Virus record (IMG/VR): IMGVR_UViG_3300010885_016948
Span: 1-46,215 of that record
Strand: one strand, 5' to 3'
Source of the DNA: a virus
DNA: 46,215 bases
Part shown: positions 31,118 through 39,232 of the stretch, in pieces
How the letters are laid out: every line of letters starts with the position of its first letter
Position numbering within the stretch: position 1 is the first letter of the stretch
Notes under the pieces: model-generated
Seen by the model: the letters and a program-made list of their open reading frames with translations, nothing else
Database searches by the model: none
What the model was told of the DNA's origin: nothing
Translations under genes and position numbers: made by a program

Positions 31118-32351
31118 TGCCAGAACCACCTGCTCCGGCTGTGGTAGATGTCCAACCCGCGCCACCGCCACCGCCACCAGTATTAGCAGCACCTGCGATA
31201 CCATTAGTAACAGTATAGGTACCCCCATCACCGCCACCGCCTTTTTGTGCAGTGGTAGCTGTTCCTCCACCATAACCGCCTATACCAGAATACCCTGCAC
31301 TTGCACCTTTATCGTATGCGCCACCGCCACCGCCTGCATAATATAATCCAGTTATTGCATTAAGTGTCGCGGCACCACCATGCCCACCTGCGGGAGTTCC
31401 AGTATGTCCTAGCGCATTCCCACCTACTCCGCCAGAACCACCTCCGCCACCACCCGAGGTGGTCAGGGACAGGCCGTCATATCCTAAACCACCGTTATAT
31501 CCTTGACTAGAAGTACCTGATCCAACCGCACCAGTTCCAGTGTTATTGCCTGCGCCGCCACCCGACCCACCAGTAGCACCATTTTTCACCGAACTGTTTG
31601 TGCTGCCACCACCCCCACCCCCACCAACAGCAGTAACTGTAGTAAATCCGGCTGCGACTATTGAACTATTAAACCCATTCCCACCAACAGCGTATGTTGC
31701 TCCTGCAGTTCCACTTCCTCCAACCGTGATTACATATGTTCCAGTAATGACAGACACTGCAGTAGAAGTTAAATAACCGCCACCGCCACCGCCACCACCA
31801 CCACCGCCACCACCACCTCCACCACCTCCGCCAACTACCAGATAATCAATAGTACCGCCTACTGGTACTGATGTAGGTGTGAAAGTTCCACTAGTCAAGA
31901 AAGTATGAATAGCATAATTGCCGCTGTATGTAACTGTTGCATTTGCACTAGTGGCAGTAATCAATCCAATGTAAGTTAGATTAATCCAATTAGTATTGTA
32001 ATAGACTTCAACATAGTTAGTATCACTGTTGATTCTCATATTACCTACTGTAGGAGGACTAGGACGTTGTGCAGTATTACCACTGGGTAATGGATTAGCA
32101 GAAGCACCAGTTGGGCCTGCAGTAGTAACGACAGACTCCAACCAAACATTACCGGTTCTAATAAGCAAAGTACCGTCTGTTGTATCATACCACATTTGGC
32201 CTTCAACTGGAGAAGTTGGAGCAGTAATGCCAACTGTAGTAGCCGATGAAGTTGTTGATGCTCTCCAACTTGAACCATTCCAGGCCCAGGTTTTTGAGCC
32301 TAAGGTATAAGTTTGATTTAATGTAGGACTACTTGGAAATGATAATGCCAT
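31089..32351 (-). CDS. Glycine-rich modular adhesin B (420 aa)
   Basis: The N-terminal array module (MALSFPSSPTLNQTYTLG) is followed by the tryptophan module SPVEGQMWYDTTDGTLLIRTG and the RP/INS module NTAQRPSPPTVGNMRINSDTNYVEVYYNTNWINLTYIG. Next come a YAIHTFLTSGTFTPTSVPVGG beta segment and a glycine-rich domain from IDYLVVGGGG to GGSGIVIIRYRYQ. The domain opens with 19 consecutive glycine codons. A 92-bp block over the first tryptophan module is identical to one in adhesin C. The stop is 1 nt from the next ATG. A distal receptor-binding role is inferred from fold similarity. Confidence 0.85.
   Translation of the reverse strand: MALSFPSSPTLNQTYTLGSKTWAWNGSSWRASTTSSATTVGITAPTSPVEGQMWYDTTDGTLLIRTGNVWLESVVTTAGPTGASANPLPSGNTAQRPSPPTVGNMRINSDTNYVEVYYNTNWINLTYIGLITATSANATVTYSGNYAIHTFLTSGTFTPTSVPVGGTIDYLVVGGGGGGGGGGGGGGGGGGGYLTSTAVSVITGTYVITVGGSGTAGATYAVGGNGFNSSIVAAGFTTVTAVGGGGGGGSTNSSVKNGATGGSGGGAGNNTGTGAVGSGTSSQGYNGGLGYDGLSLTTSGGGGGGSGGVGGNALGHTGTPAGGHGGAATLNAITGLYYAGGGGGAYDKGASAGYSGIGGYGGGTATTAQKGGGGDGGTYTVTNGIAGAANTGGGGGGAGWTSTTAGAGGSGIVIIRYRYQ
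31776..31832 (-). repeat. GGN trinucleotide tract (19 Gly codons)
   Basis: This 57-nt run of ACC/GCC/TCC triplets on the plus strand encodes 19 consecutive glycines at the mouth of the glycine-rich domain. It is the longest uninterrupted tract I found and could change length in frame by slippage. Confidence 0.92.
32152..32243 (-). repeat. 92-bp direct repeat, copy in adhesin B
   Basis: Identical by eye to 33363-33454. It covers the tryptophan module (SPVEGQMWYDTTDG). Confidence 0.9.
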
Positions 32352-32382
32352 GATTATTGATACCTATACCTAATTATTACTA
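32347..32382 (-). repeat. Adhesin junction repeat J2
   Basis: The 36-bp junction between adhesin C and B. It is the most diverged of the five in the spacer (two nucleotides between stop and ATG) but keeps the GGTATCAATAA core. Confidence 0.85.
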
Positions 32383-33577
32383 TACCAGAACCGCCATTGC
32401 CGCCAGTGCTTGCATTGCCACCGCCACCGCCACCGCCACGGTTTGCTGTGCCATTGGAGGCTGCGTTACCACCCCCACCATTACCGCCTGTACCATTAGT
32501 ACCTGAAATAGTGGAACCACCGCCACCTCCGGCGTATGCAGTAGTTGCCCCATTTATTGAAGAAAATAAACCTGCGCCGCCATTACCAGCAACGCTTGTA
32601 GAAGCAGAAGCACCAACTGCTCCTGCACCGCCACCGCCACCTGCTGGACCTACACCACTTTGACCAAATGATGCACCACCGTCGTATCCCTGTCTAGCAC
32701 TGTCAATATAAGTAGATCCCGGATATATACCCTTACCCCCTGCGTAGTTGGAACCTCCACTACCGCCACCACCGCCACCGGAGCCACCGTCGCCTCCAAC
32801 ACCGCCGGATGCCCTACCTCCACCGCCACCTGCTGCGGTTAAACCAAAAACACTTGATCCATTACCAGGAACAGTTGTCGCGGAAACGCCTACCCCTCCT
32901 GCACCTACTGTGACCACATAAGTAGTAGCCGCCACACTTAATCCAGATGCGGTTAAAAAGCCACCTGCACCACCACCACCACCAATTGGATTGGATGGTT
33001 CGCGACCGCCTGCACCGCCACCACCGACAATCAGATACTCAACTGTTCCTCCTACTGGTACAAGGGTAGGAGTGAACGCTCCACTAGTTAAGAAAGTATG
33101 AATAGCATAATCACCGCTGTAGGTTACCGTTGCATTTGCACTAGTAGCAGTAATCAATCCAATGTAAGTTAAATTAAACCAGTTAGAATTGTAATAAGTT
33201 TCAAAGTAATTGGTTTCGCTATTAATTCGCATAGTACCTGCTACTGGAGAGACAGGTCGTTGTGCTATATTACCAACAGGCAATGGATTAGCAGAAGCAC
33301 CCGCAACCCCGGCAGCACCGGCAGCACCGGCCAAAGCAACGACAGACTCAACCCAAATTGAGCCGGTTCTAATAAGCAAAGTACCGTCTGTTGTATCATA
33401 CCACATTTGGCCTTCAACTGGAGAAGTTGGAGCAGTAATGCCAACTGTAGTAGCTGCTGCGGAAGACCCACCACCTGTACCACCACTAAGCCAAGATGCA
33501 CCATTCCATGTCCAGGTTTGACCACCTGTGGTAGTAGTTTGATTTACTGTAGGACTGCTTGGAAATGATAATGCCAT
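32354..33577 (-). CDS. Glycine-rich modular adhesin C (407 aa)
   Basis: The array module MALSFPSSPTVNQTTTTGG leads into WTWNGASW. A tryptophan module (SPVEGQMWYDTTDG) nearly identical to that of adhesin B follows, then a short collagen-like patch (AGAAGAAGVAG), the RP/INS module (NYFETYYNSNWFNLTYIG), and a YAIHTFLTSGAFTPTLVPVGG segment. The glycine-rich domain runs from VEYLIVGGGGAGGREPSN to GIVIIRYRYQ. The glycine-rich loop sequences differ strongly from those of B, while the modules before it are shared, sometimes base for base. The order and shared blocks suggest recombination between paralogues. Confidence 0.85.
   Translation of the reverse strand: MALSFPSSPTVNQTTTTGGQTWTWNGASWLSGGTGGGSSAAATTVGITAPTSPVEGQMWYDTTDGTLLIRTGSIWVESVVALAGAAGAAGVAGASANPLPVGNIAQRPVSPVAGTMRINSETNYFETYYNSNWFNLTYIGLITATSANATVTYSGDYAIHTFLTSGAFTPTLVPVGGTVEYLIVGGGGAGGREPSNPIGGGGGAGGFLTASGLSVAATTYVVTVGAGGVGVSATTVPGNGSSVFGLTAAGGGGGRASGGVGGDGGSGGGGGGSGGSNYAGGKGIYPGSTYIDSARQGYDGGASFGQSGVGPAGGGGGAGAVGASASTSVAGNGGAGLFSSINGATTAYAGGGGGSTISGTNGTGGNGGGGNAASNGTANRGGGGGGGNASTGGNGGSGIVIIRYRYQ
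33363..33454 (-). repeat. 92-bp direct repeat, copy in adhesin C
   Basis: Identical by eye to 32152-32243. The flanking sequence diverges at both ends. Confidence 0.9.
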
Positions 33578-33607
33578 TTTATTGATACCTATATCCGATT
33601 ATTACTA
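33573..33607 (-). repeat. Adhesin junction repeat J3
   Basis: A 35-bp junction between adhesin D and C. It differs from J1/J4/J5 by about two bases in the RYRYQ-coding part. Confidence 0.9.
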
Positions 33608-34976
33608 AGCCACTTCCGCCATTGCCGCCAGCCTCAGGAGAAAGTCCGCCACCACCACCACCACCACCACTATTTGTGGTTCCTGCAGTATTAGGGTAAG
33701 AGCCACCGCCACCTTTACCACCAATGCCGTAATTAATGTTAGTATTACTGTTTGAACCACCACCACCGGCGATATATAATATTCCACCGGAACTAACGCC
33801 AGTAGCAGTAGCGGCCAACAATCCACCAATTGCAGAATCAGCAAGTCCTACACCACCATATCCGTATACTGCACTATTAGCACCGAACGCAGTAGTTGAT
33901 CCGTTGCCGCCAGCGCCTCCGGCTCCACCCCCACCGCCTGATCCTGCCCAATCGTTGGTACCGACGGTATTGCCTGATCCTGCACCGCCTGCATAACCTT
34001 GACCCACAGTGCCTGCTGCTGATGATGTTATTGCACTTGCAGCACCACCACCAGAACCTCCTGATGCCCCGGCAGTACCGACAGGACCGCCATTGACATA
34101 ACTACCGCCACCGCCACCGCCAATAGCAGTTTGTGTTGCTATTCCTGCACCAGTAAGAGTTGTATTTACTCCATTAGTACCAGTGGAATTAATTAAGGAA
34201 GCTGGTCCTCCGCTACCGACTACTATTGAAATAGCTCCCAGTCCAGCAGTAAATGTGCTGTTATATATTGCTCCACCAGCGCCACCGCCACCGCCTAAGT
34301 CAAATCCGCCACCACCACCACCAGCAACAGCTAATATTGAAATTGTGCCACCTACTGGTGATGCAGTAACTGTAAAAGTACCACTAGCCAAGAATGTATG
34401 ATATCTATAATTACCAGATGTAGTTATAGTTCCACCTGTTGCTGCAAACACACCAATATAAGTTAAATTAAACCAGTTAGAATTGTAATAAGTTTCAAAG
34501 TAATTTGTTTGACTGTTGATGCGGGTAGCTCCAGCAACTGGTGTCCCAGGACGCTGTGCTGTATTTCCTGTAGGCAGTGAAAAATACCCAGTGCTAGTGT
34601 TTAGTTGATCACTAACTGCTGCTGCTGTAACTGATGGTATTGTAACATTACCCCAACTTGAATAAGCTCCGTCATTTGTAAGAAATTTTCCAGTATTACC
34701 AGTAAATGATGGCAATGAAGTTCCACCGCTGCTACCGCCGCCAACGAATCCTAGCCATACATTTGATGTATTGTAGAATACAGAGAACACGCCTGAATCG
34801 CTATTCAACCACATTGAACCATCTGTTGGACTAGCGGGAGCAGAATTAGCTACGGTTACACTTGCACCGCCACCTGAACTCGCAACATACCAATTATTAC
34901 CATTCCAGGTCCAGGTTTGACCTCCAGTTGTGGTAGTTTGATATAAAGTAGGACTACTTGGAAATGATAATGCCAT
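33579..34976 (-). CDS. Glycine-rich modular adhesin D (465 aa)
   Basis: The array module MALSFPSSPTLYQTTTTGG is followed by the tryptophan module SPTDGSMWLNSDSGVFSVFYN. A unit with TGNTGKFLTNDGAYSSWGNVTIP and SDQLNTSTGYFSLP (also in adhesin E), the RP/INS module with NYFETYYNSNWFNLTYIG and a YRYHTFLASGTFTVTASPVGG strand set come next. The glycine-rich domain (ISILAVAGGGGGG to GSGLVIIGYRYQ) ends the protein. It carries one extra module compared with B and C. The frame is intact throughout and it shares the 1-nt stop/start junction. Confidence 0.85.
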   Translation of the reverse strand: MALSFPSSPTLYQTTTTGGQTWTWNGNNWYVASSGGGASVTVANSAPASPTDGSMWLNSDSGVFSVFYNTSNVWLGFVGGGSSGGTSLPSFTGNTGKFLTNDGAYSSWGNVTIPSVTAAAVSDQLNTSTGYFSLPTGNTAQRPGTPVAGATRINSQTNYFETYYNSNWFNLTYIGVFAATGGTITTSGNYRYHTFLASGTFTVTASPVGGTISILAVAGGGGGGFDLGGGGGAGGAIYNSTFTAGLGAISIVVGSGGPASLINSTGTNGVNTTLTGAGIATQTAIGGGGGGSYVNGGPVGTAGASGGSGGGAASAITSSAAGTVGQGYAGGAGSGNTVGTNDWAGSGGGGGAGGAGGNGSTTAFGANSAVYGYGGVGLADSAIGGLLAATATGVSSGGILYIAGGGGSNSNTNINYGIGGKGGGGSYPNTAGTTNSGGGGGGGGLSPEAGGNGGSGLVIIGYRYQ

Positions 34977-35006
34977 TTTATTGATACCTATATCTAATTA
35001 TTACTA
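34972..35006 (-). repeat. Adhesin junction repeat J4
   Basis: A 35-bp junction between adhesin E and D, apparently identical to J1 and J5. Confidence 0.9.
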
Positions 35007-36339
35007 TGCCCTTGCCGCCAGTACCACCATAATTATTTGCATTATAATGAGCGCCACCACCACCACCACCACCTGTGTTTTCTCCCCCATTACCACCAGG
35101 GACATTTGTTTGACTTACTAATGATCCAACTGTAGCATCCAACCCTGAATTAAGTGCAGACCCACCACCTAAACCACCACCACTAACTTTAGGTCCACCA
35201 CCACCGCCTCCACCAAGACCACCATTACCTGCTATATTGGAATATCCTGCACCGCCACCACCACCAGCCCAGTAATAGCTAACACCTAATATTGAATTGG
35301 CTAAACCAATGCCTCCATTTCCTGGATTAACTGAGCCAGCGGCGCCAGCACCACCACCACCACCAGGATAGTAATTTCCGGCACCGACAGAACCATTGAA
35401 ACCTTGACCGATGATACCTGTACCAGGAGTTGACCCACCCGTTGTTGCAGAAGCACCGCCACCGCTACCACCGCTACCCGCAACTTGACCTTGAGAATAT
35501 TCTGATGCACCTCCGCCACCACCAATTGCTATAATAGAAGGTGTTCCAGCTTTAACAACACTACTATTATCACCATTAGTTCCTCGTACTGATCCTATGC
35601 CGGATGGGCCACCAGGACCACCACTACCAACAGTTATGGTGTATGATCCGGACACAAAAATAGAAGAAGCAGTTAAATAACCACCAGCACCTCCACCTCC
35701 ACCCATGTCAGAACCACCTCCACCTCCACCAGCAATAACCAAATATTCAATTGTTGCTGCAGGTGGAGCATCTATTATGTTTAATGTACTAGATGTAAGA
35801 AAGGTGTGTATTTTATAATTCCCGCTGTAAGTTACTGTTCCACCAGTTGCTGTATATACTCCCAAGTATGCCAAGTTAAACCAAGAACTGTTATAATAAG
35901 TTTCAAAGTAATTTGTTTGACTATTGATGCGTGATGCCCCATTAGCAGGTGATCCTGGTCGTTGCGCAGTATTTCCTGTAGGTATTCCCAAATAACCAGT
36001 ACTTGTGTTAGTTTGATCACTTACTGCAGCGGCAGATACTGCTGGTATAATTACATTTCCCCAATTAGTAGTTGCACCATCAGTTGTAAGAAATCTACCG
36101 TTATTGCCAGTTTGAGTAGGTAATGCTGGGGGTATAATTACATTTCCCCAGTTAGTAGTTGTACCATCAGTAGTAAGAAATCTACCAGTGTTGCCTATCA
36201 GTTCTGGAAACACGGCTAATTCAGTTCCTCCACCGAGTGAAGCACTTTTTGCCCAATAATAGCCGTTCCACACCCAAGTTTTACTACCAACAGTGACTGA
36301 TTGTCCTGAATAGGGGCCTGAAGGAAATGAGATTGCCAT
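34978..36339 (-). CDS. Glycine-rich modular adhesin E (453 aa)
   Basis: The array module MAISFPSGPYSGQSVTVG leads into WVWNGYYW. Two tandem copies of a TGNTGRFLTTDGTTTNWGNVIIP unit follow (about residues 48-93), then SDQTNTSTGYLGIP, the RP/INS module (NYFETYYNSSWFNLAYLG), YKIHTFLTSSTLNIIDAPP, and a glycine-rich domain from IEYLVIAGGGGGG to GIVIIRYRYQ. The doubled unit shows module gain within the array. The ATG has no Shine-Dalgarno and an AATAAATA octamer ends 6 nt upstream. Confidence 0.85.
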   Translation of the reverse strand: MAISFPSGPYSGQSVTVGSKTWVWNGYYWAKSASLGGGTELAVFPELIGNTGRFLTTDGTTTNWGNVIIPPALPTQTGNNGRFLTTDGATTNWGNVIIPAVSAAAVSDQTNTSTGYLGIPTGNTAQRPGSPANGASRINSQTNYFETYYNSSWFNLAYLGVYTATGGTVTYSGNYKIHTFLTSSTLNIIDAPPAATIEYLVIAGGGGGGSDMGGGGGAGGYLTASSIFVSGSYTITVGSGGPGGPSGIGSVRGTNGDNSSVVKAGTPSIIAIGGGGGASEYSQGQVAGSGGSGGGASATTGGSTPGTGIIGQGFNGSVGAGNYYPGGGGGAGAAGSVNPGNGGIGLANSILGVSYYWAGGGGGAGYSNIAGNGGLGGGGGGGPKVSGGGLGGGSALNSGLDATVGSLVSQTNVPGGNGGENTGGGGGGGAHYNANNYGGTGGKGIVIIRYRYQ

Positions 36340-36345
36340 AATATG

Positions 36346-36353
36346 TATTTATT
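36346..36353 (-). promoter_or_regulatory. Late-type octamer AATAAATA 6 nt from the ATG
   Basis: Minus-strand AATAAATA-CATATT-ATG (start at 36339) has the same octamer-to-ATG spacing as the genes starting at 24641 and 37883. No Shine-Dalgarno lies in the 12-nt gap. Confidence 0.45.
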
Positions 36354-37095
36354 AGAATGCGATAGTTCCACTAGCTGACCAGTAATAGTAAGCATATGAT
36401 GCATCAGATGAATACTGGGGACTGCCAGTAACTATTCTTCCTCCAGAATTCATCACCATGGGAATACGAAGAATTACCCCACCGGATTGGCCTGTTCCTG
36501 CACTGTCACCATGAGCGCCGCCGCCTATTGTCCATCCATTACCGTTGCTACCATATCCACCGCCGCCGCCACCTCCAGCGCCAAAATATCCAGCATCACC
36601 AAATGCAGAAAATGCAGATACATATGTTCCTACCCCGCCAACACCATCGTATCCGTAATACACTGGAACTGCGTTTCCTGAATCTCCACCACCACTTCCA
36701 CCCATCCAATATGGACTAGATCCTCCACGTGGGGCACCTAAAAATCCACTACCACTATTTCCACCATTACCGTAACCACCACCACCACCACCTATTGAAT
36801 CAACCGTTACAATATTTGAGCCTGATATACTAGAACTATTTCCACCACTTGAGGTTATGACATACTGTGAATTTCTTACACCACCACCACCTACTTGGAT
36901 AGTAAGTGATTGTTTAATAGCTGCTGAGAATGTACCAGTTATAACCTGACCTCCACCACCACCGCTAGGGTGAGCGTGCCATCTATAATCGGTAGTTTCA
37001 CCTCCAGAACCACCACCACCAGCAACCATAAGAAAAGTAATGGGGTAGTCTATCCTCTGCGTAGCAATATAAAATGTATTAATTGCTGCCAACAT
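36352..37095 (-). CDS. Glycine-rich adhesin without the N-terminal array module (247 aa)
   Basis: I chose the ATG at 37095, which overlaps the upstream stop (TAATG) and is preceded by AAGGG. A longer in-frame ATG at 37212 would run 118 nt into the upstream gene with an unlike sequence. The protein begins [29 protein letters not shown]. It goes almost directly into a glycine-rich domain (ETTDYRWHAHPSGGGGG, IGGGGGGYGNGGNSGSG) and ends SYAYYYWSASGTIAF. Coupling by TAATG to the 262-aa collagen-like protein suggests the two form one fibre, with the upstream protein as stalk and this one as tip. That is inference. Confidence 0.78.
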   Translation of the reverse strand: MLAAINTFYIATQRIDYPITFLMVAGGGGSGGETTDYRWHAHPSGGGGGQVITGTFSAAIKQSLTIQVGGGGVRNSQYVITSSGGNSSSISGSNIVTVDSIGGGGGGYGNGGNSGSGFLGAPRGGSSPYWMGGSGGGDSGNAVPVYYGYDGVGGVGTYVSAFSAFGDAGYFGAGGGGGGGYGSNGNGWTIGGGAHGDSAGTGQSGGVILRIPMVMNSGGRIVTGSPQYSSDASYAYYYWSASGTIAF

Positions 37096-37883
37096 TACGG
37101 AGTGTACCCTTGAACTGTTGCACCATACCAGTTTGTTCCATCTGCTATAAAAGTAAAGATATCCATTGTACCTAGTGTTGGAGTAACATTTGGCGCGCCT
37201 GCATAATTCCATTTAACACTTGAAAAGGTAGCAGATCCTACGTTTCCAGATGCGGGTTGTTTAAGCAGTAATACAAATGATCGACCTGCTGCCGGAGTTG
37301 GCATGGTAAAAACACAATTAGTAGATGCAGTTAAGGTGGAAGTAAGTACTGTACCATTAGTTATAACTAAAGTATTTGCTGTAGTAACTGTTCCAATTGG
37401 GATAACTGACTCCACATATCCAGCTATCACAGGAATTGAAATAACAGAACCAGTAGCACCGATCGGGCCAGTTGCACCAGGCCCACCAGTTGCGCCAGTG
37501 GCGCCTAATGGGCCTGGGACTATGCTTGTAGCTCCAGTGGCACCAGTGGCACCTCCTGGTGGACCTTGTGGGCCAGTGGCACCCCCCGGAGTACCTTGCG
37601 GGCCGGTAGCACCAGTAACCCCGTCAGCGCCTGCTGCCTGAACCCAGACTGGAGTAGCGCCTCCAGTGAAGCACATTAGCAAATCGCCAGTTGATGAATT
37701 AAGCCACAATGATCCTACTGTTGGACTAGTTGGTGCAGTTTCCGAGACTGCAACCATTATTCTATTATCAATTGCTGTACCGGTTGTTGTTTTTACCCAT
37801 GAAGTTCCACTCCATATCCAAGTAGAGCCTCCACTTACGGTAGTTTGATTTAATACTGGACTGAGTGGGAATGATAATGCCAT
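37095..37883 (-). CDS. Collagen-like fibre shaft protein (262 aa)
   Basis: The array module [19 protein letters not shown] with WIWSGTSW is followed by a tryptophan module ([20 protein letters not shown]), then about 70 residues of Gly-X-Y collagen-like repeats ([19 protein letters not shown]...[10 protein letters not shown]). The C-terminal beta domain ([43 protein letters not shown]) is of a type common at phage fibre ends. Collagen-like repeats make trimeric shafts. An ACTAAATA octamer lies 6 nt from the ATG with no Shine-Dalgarno. The stop overlaps the next start (TAATG). Confidence 0.82.
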   Translation of the reverse strand: MALSFPLSPVLNQTTVSGGSTWIWSGTSWVKTTTGTAIDNRIMVAVSETAPTSPTVGSLWLNSSTGDLLMCFTGGATPVWVQAAGADGVTGATGPQGTPGGATGPQGPPGGATGATGATSIVPGPLGATGATGGPGATGPIGATGSVISIPVIAGYVESVIPIGTVTTANTLVITNGTVLTSTLTASTNCVFTMPTPAAGRSFVLLLKQPASGNVGSATFSSVKWNYAGAPNVTPTLGTMDIFTFIADGTNWYGATVQGYTP

Positions 37884-37889
37884 AATTTG

Positions 37890-37897
37890 TATTTAGT
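37890..37897 (-). promoter_or_regulatory. Late-type octamer ACTAAATA 6 nt from the ATG
   Basis: Minus-strand ACTAAATA-CAAATT-ATG (start at 37883) is the third gene with exactly this spacing. The 73-nt upstream gap has an AGGAG only about 60 nt away, too far to serve as Shine-Dalgarno. Confidence 0.4.
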
Positions 37898-37956
37898 AGT
37901 GTAAGAATTGTATTTTACCCATGCGTTGTATTAGAATACAAGTAGCTCCTGAATAA

Positions 37957-38292
37957 CTAAGTAGCCCAAGGTAACATACGAATAGTAGGTTCAGGTGGTG
38001 GAACGGCGGTTACTTTTACAAGTAATTGTTCTAGCGTATTATTATACAAATCTATTCGTTCTGTACCCAGAATATCTTTAACCCAATTAAGTACTTGTTC
38101 CTGAGTTAATTGATTGTACGGGGTATAAGGAGTATCTTCTACTCTAGTTAACGGTACATTTCCAGGAATAGAAACAATACTAGTACCATCAGTACCCATT
38201 AGTCTCCATTGTACATGTGTGACTATACAATCACCATCAGGTTGTACCTCACAAGGCATTTGTTCTACTGTCCATGTTTTTTCAATTGTCAT
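37957..38292 (-). CDS. Small fibre-associated phage protein (111 aa)
   Basis: The protein starts MTIEKTWTVEQMPCEVQPDG and contains THVQWRLMGTDGTSIVSIPGNVPL, TPYNQLTQEQVLNWVKDILG and a helix LYNNTLEQLLVKV. The pattern matches a small family common beside fibre genes in aquatic phages (I recall it as DUF7936-like, not verified). It has an AAGGGA Shine-Dalgarno and lies between a glycine-rich gene and a collagen-like shaft gene. It may assist fibre folding or attachment, but no function is established by the sequence. Confidence 0.75.
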   Translation of the reverse strand: MTIEKTWTVEQMPCEVQPDGDCIVTHVQWRLMGTDGTSIVSIPGNVPLTRVEDTPYTPYNQLTQEQVLNWVKDILGTERIDLYNNTLEQLLVKVTAVPPPEPTIRMLPWAT

Positions 38293-38329
38293 ACTTTATA
38301 TTCCCTTTTTAACACATATTAATCAATGT

Positions 38330-39232
38330 TCAGAACATTAAGAACATTGTATTTGATACAGGAGGGGGGATATACGCTGTGTAGGTAATTACAATGACAC
38401 CTAAGGAACTTGTACCAGGTTGACTGCCATTGGTGGAGCCGGCTCCACCGCCACCACCTCCGTAAGGACCTCCATTGCCACCTTTTCGCGCTGAACTGCC
38501 ATCGCCTCCGCCGCCTCCGCCACCACCTCCATATATACTAGTTCCACCAGGATTACCGGAATTAGGAGTTGTAGTAACTCCATAACCGCCATCAGCACCG
38601 CTACCACCCCAACCAGGAGTGACACCGGTGTCATATCCGTTTAAGCCGCCGCCTCCGCCGCCGCCGCCGCGACCTTGGGTAGGGTTGGTAGTGGTGTTGT
38701 TACCGCCTCTTCCTCCAGGACCACCGGGACCACCGGCACCCCCACCACCGCCACCTGCAGAGGAAGCGGCAGTTCTACCGTTTCCTCCATTGCCACCAGC
38801 ATACCCAAGAGTATAATAGTTAGTACCAACAATTTGTTGAGTGGTGGTAACACTACCACCTACACCCCCCGAAGTTCCACTTGCATAAGATACTACTCCT
38901 TGAGCGTAAAAGAGATAACCAGTAACTGGAGTACCACCAGAGTAATACTGAATACCTTGTAAAAAAATTGAACTATAATTGTAAGGGGAATATGTATCAC
39001 TAGTATAGTAATCTAATCCAGTAATATTACCAGCTAGATAATGAGCTTTAATTGGAACATTTGTCATTTTTACATATGAACCACCACCACCACCGCCACC
39101 ACTATAAGTACTAGCACCAGGGTATCCACCACCACCACACCCAATTAGTTCAATCGTATTATCTGCATCGTTCCAGTCAGCAGGTATAGTCCATGTCCCT
39201 GAACCTGACAGTGCTACGACTACTGTGGTCAT
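38330..39232 (-). CDS. Glycine-rich adhesin protein (300 aa)
   Basis: It begins MTTVVVALSGSGTWTIPADWNDADNTIELIGCGGGG, the usual opening strand set of phage glycine-rich proteins that lack a separate anchor. Low-complexity glycine blocks follow (GGGGGGGSYVKM, GGPGGPGGRGG, GGGGGGGGLNGYD) with YYT/SYASG segments between, and it ends SSLGVIVITYTAYIPPP...FLMF. The ATG overlaps the stop of the 221-aa collagen-like gene by 4 nt, so this is another shaft-plus-tip pair. A receptor-binding tip is inferred. It lacks the RYRYQ ending of adhesins B to E. Confidence 0.8.
   Translation of the reverse strand: MTTVVVALSGSGTWTIPADWNDADNTIELIGCGGGGYPGASTYSGGGGGGGSYVKMTNVPIKAHYLAGNITGLDYYTSDTYSPYNYSSIFLQGIQYYSGGTPVTGYLFYAQGVVSYASGTSGGVGGSVTTTQQIVGTNYYTLGYAGGNGGNGRTAASSAGGGGGGAGGPGGPGGRGGNNTTTNPTQGRGGGGGGGGLNGYDTGVTPGWGGSGADGGYGVTTTPNSGNPGGTSIYGGGGGGGGGDGSSARKGGNGGPYGGGGGGAGSTNGSQPGTSSLGVIVITYTAYIPPPVSNTMFLMF

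Noticed and set aside
37096-37212. Longer start (37212) for the 247-aa glycine-rich protein
   Set aside because: It would overlap the collagen-like gene by 118 nt and adds a segment unlike any adhesin. The TAATG at 37095 with an AAGGG upstream is more natural.
37926-37941. Inverted repeat TTGTAT-TAGA-ATACAA downstream of the 111-aa gene
   Set aside because: The stem is AT-rich, only 6 bp, and lacks a T-run on the minus strand, so it is not a credible terminator.
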